A DNA stretch of 6,030 bases from Paracoccaceae bacterium (GTDB taxonomy: Bacteria > Pseudomonadota > Alphaproteobacteria > Rhodobacterales > Rhodobacteraceae): NCBI GenBank assembly GCA_020441345.1, contig JAGRMK010000077.1, positions 5,836 through 11,865 of the forward strand, given 5' to 3'. Positions 5,860 through 6,030 of the stretch are shown piece by piece; positions within the stretch are counted from its first letter, which is position 1; every line of letters begins with the position of its first letter. A program made the position numbers and the translations under genes. Below the pieces are notes generated by a model. That model had not been told where the DNA came from, did no database searches, and saw nothing but the letters and a program-made list of their open reading frames with translations.

Positions 5860-6030
5860 TTACTGGCTGGGGGCCACACCGGTGGTGCCCAGCGTGCCGA
5901 GCGTGGCGACCGAGGCGCTCGACAGCGAGTTCGAGATGCTGGTGCCCAGCGAACCGACACCCGTGCGCACCGAGGTCACGACCGCCAGGCCGAGGCCCAC
6001 GATAGCGGCGGTCAGCACGACCCAGTCAAC
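5860..6030 (-). CDS. Flp-like small pilin, 5' end outside the window
   Basis: An open minus-strand frame enters at 6030 and ends at TAA (5860-5862), giving 56 codons with no start inside the window. It begins VDWVVLTAAIVGLGLAVVTS, a hydrophobic helix like that after the prepilin cleavage site of Flp pilins (G, then A-x-x-I-E-Y). If aligned that way, Asp replaces the usual Glu at +5 and Trp replaces Tyr at +6; the cleavage site itself lies outside the window. After the helix comes a Ser/Thr/Gly-rich tail with LGT three times, ending APSQ. Its place directly upstream of cpaB matches flp/pilA genes in Tad loci. No prepilin peptidase gene lies between it and cpaB, unlike in Caulobacter. It could be a minor pilin or pseudopilin rather than the main subunit. 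Confidence 0.75.
   Translation of the reverse strand, partial: VDWVVLTAAIVGLGLAVVTSVRTGVGSLGTSISNSLSSASVATLGTLGTTGVAPSQ

Noticed and set aside
5745..5960. Minus-strand 71-codon frame over the pilin region
   Set aside because: The neighbouring frame ending at 5860 gives a hydrophobic pilin helix; this one is an Arg/Pro-rich shadow that runs through the terminator hairpin.

Overview
The window is one face of a Tad (tight adherence)/Flp type IVb pilus assembly locus, with every real gene on the minus strand. The plus-strand sequence therefore reads the locus backwards: transcription runs from position 6030 toward position 1. The DNA is GC-rich. The gene set, a CpaF beginning MFSRYKK, an OmpA-type lipoprotein in the slot where Caulobacter has CpaD, and a small pilin with a VDWVVLTA core all suggest an alphaproteobacterium of the Rhodobacteraceae/Roseobacter type. 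That taxonomic placement is inferred from protein style, not from a marker gene.

Layout in transcription order: (1) the 3' end of a Flp-like small pilin gene (5860-6030, start outside the window); (2) a GC-rich GAAA-loop hairpin with a T-rich tail (5804-5821); (3) cpaB/rcpC, periplasmic SAF-domain protein (4830-5660); (4) a 204-base spacer with a perfect 8-bp hairpin (4787-4809), an AT-rich patch and a small hairpin around the next ribosome binding site; (5) cpaC/rcpA, the outer-membrane secretin (3216-4625); (6) 15 bases later an OmpA-domain lipoprotein (2574-3200); (7) a strong terminator-like hairpin (2508-2539) and a roughly 175-base leader; (8) cpaE/tadZ, an atypical ParA/MinD-like ATPase (1091-2332); (9) 10 bases later cpaF/tadA, the secretion ATPase, cut by the window edge after 360 codons (1-1080).

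Together the genes describe an envelope-spanning machine. CpaF powers pilin polymerisation at the inner membrane and CpaE helps place the apparatus. CpaB and the OmpA-type lipoprotein sit in the periplasm around the secretin channel formed by CpaC, and the Flp-like protein is a candidate pilus subunit. The prepilin peptidase, tadB/tadC and tadD/tadG are not in the window.

No wholly new system is visible. The least expected signal lies between the genes. The locus is cut into flp, cpaB, cpaC-ompA and cpaE-cpaF segments by three hairpins, and two of the spacers (before cpaB and before cpaE) share a composite element with the same order and nearly the same distance to the hairpin. Other points of note are a CpaE P-loop without either signature lysine, and a lipoprotein signal with a twin-arginine look.
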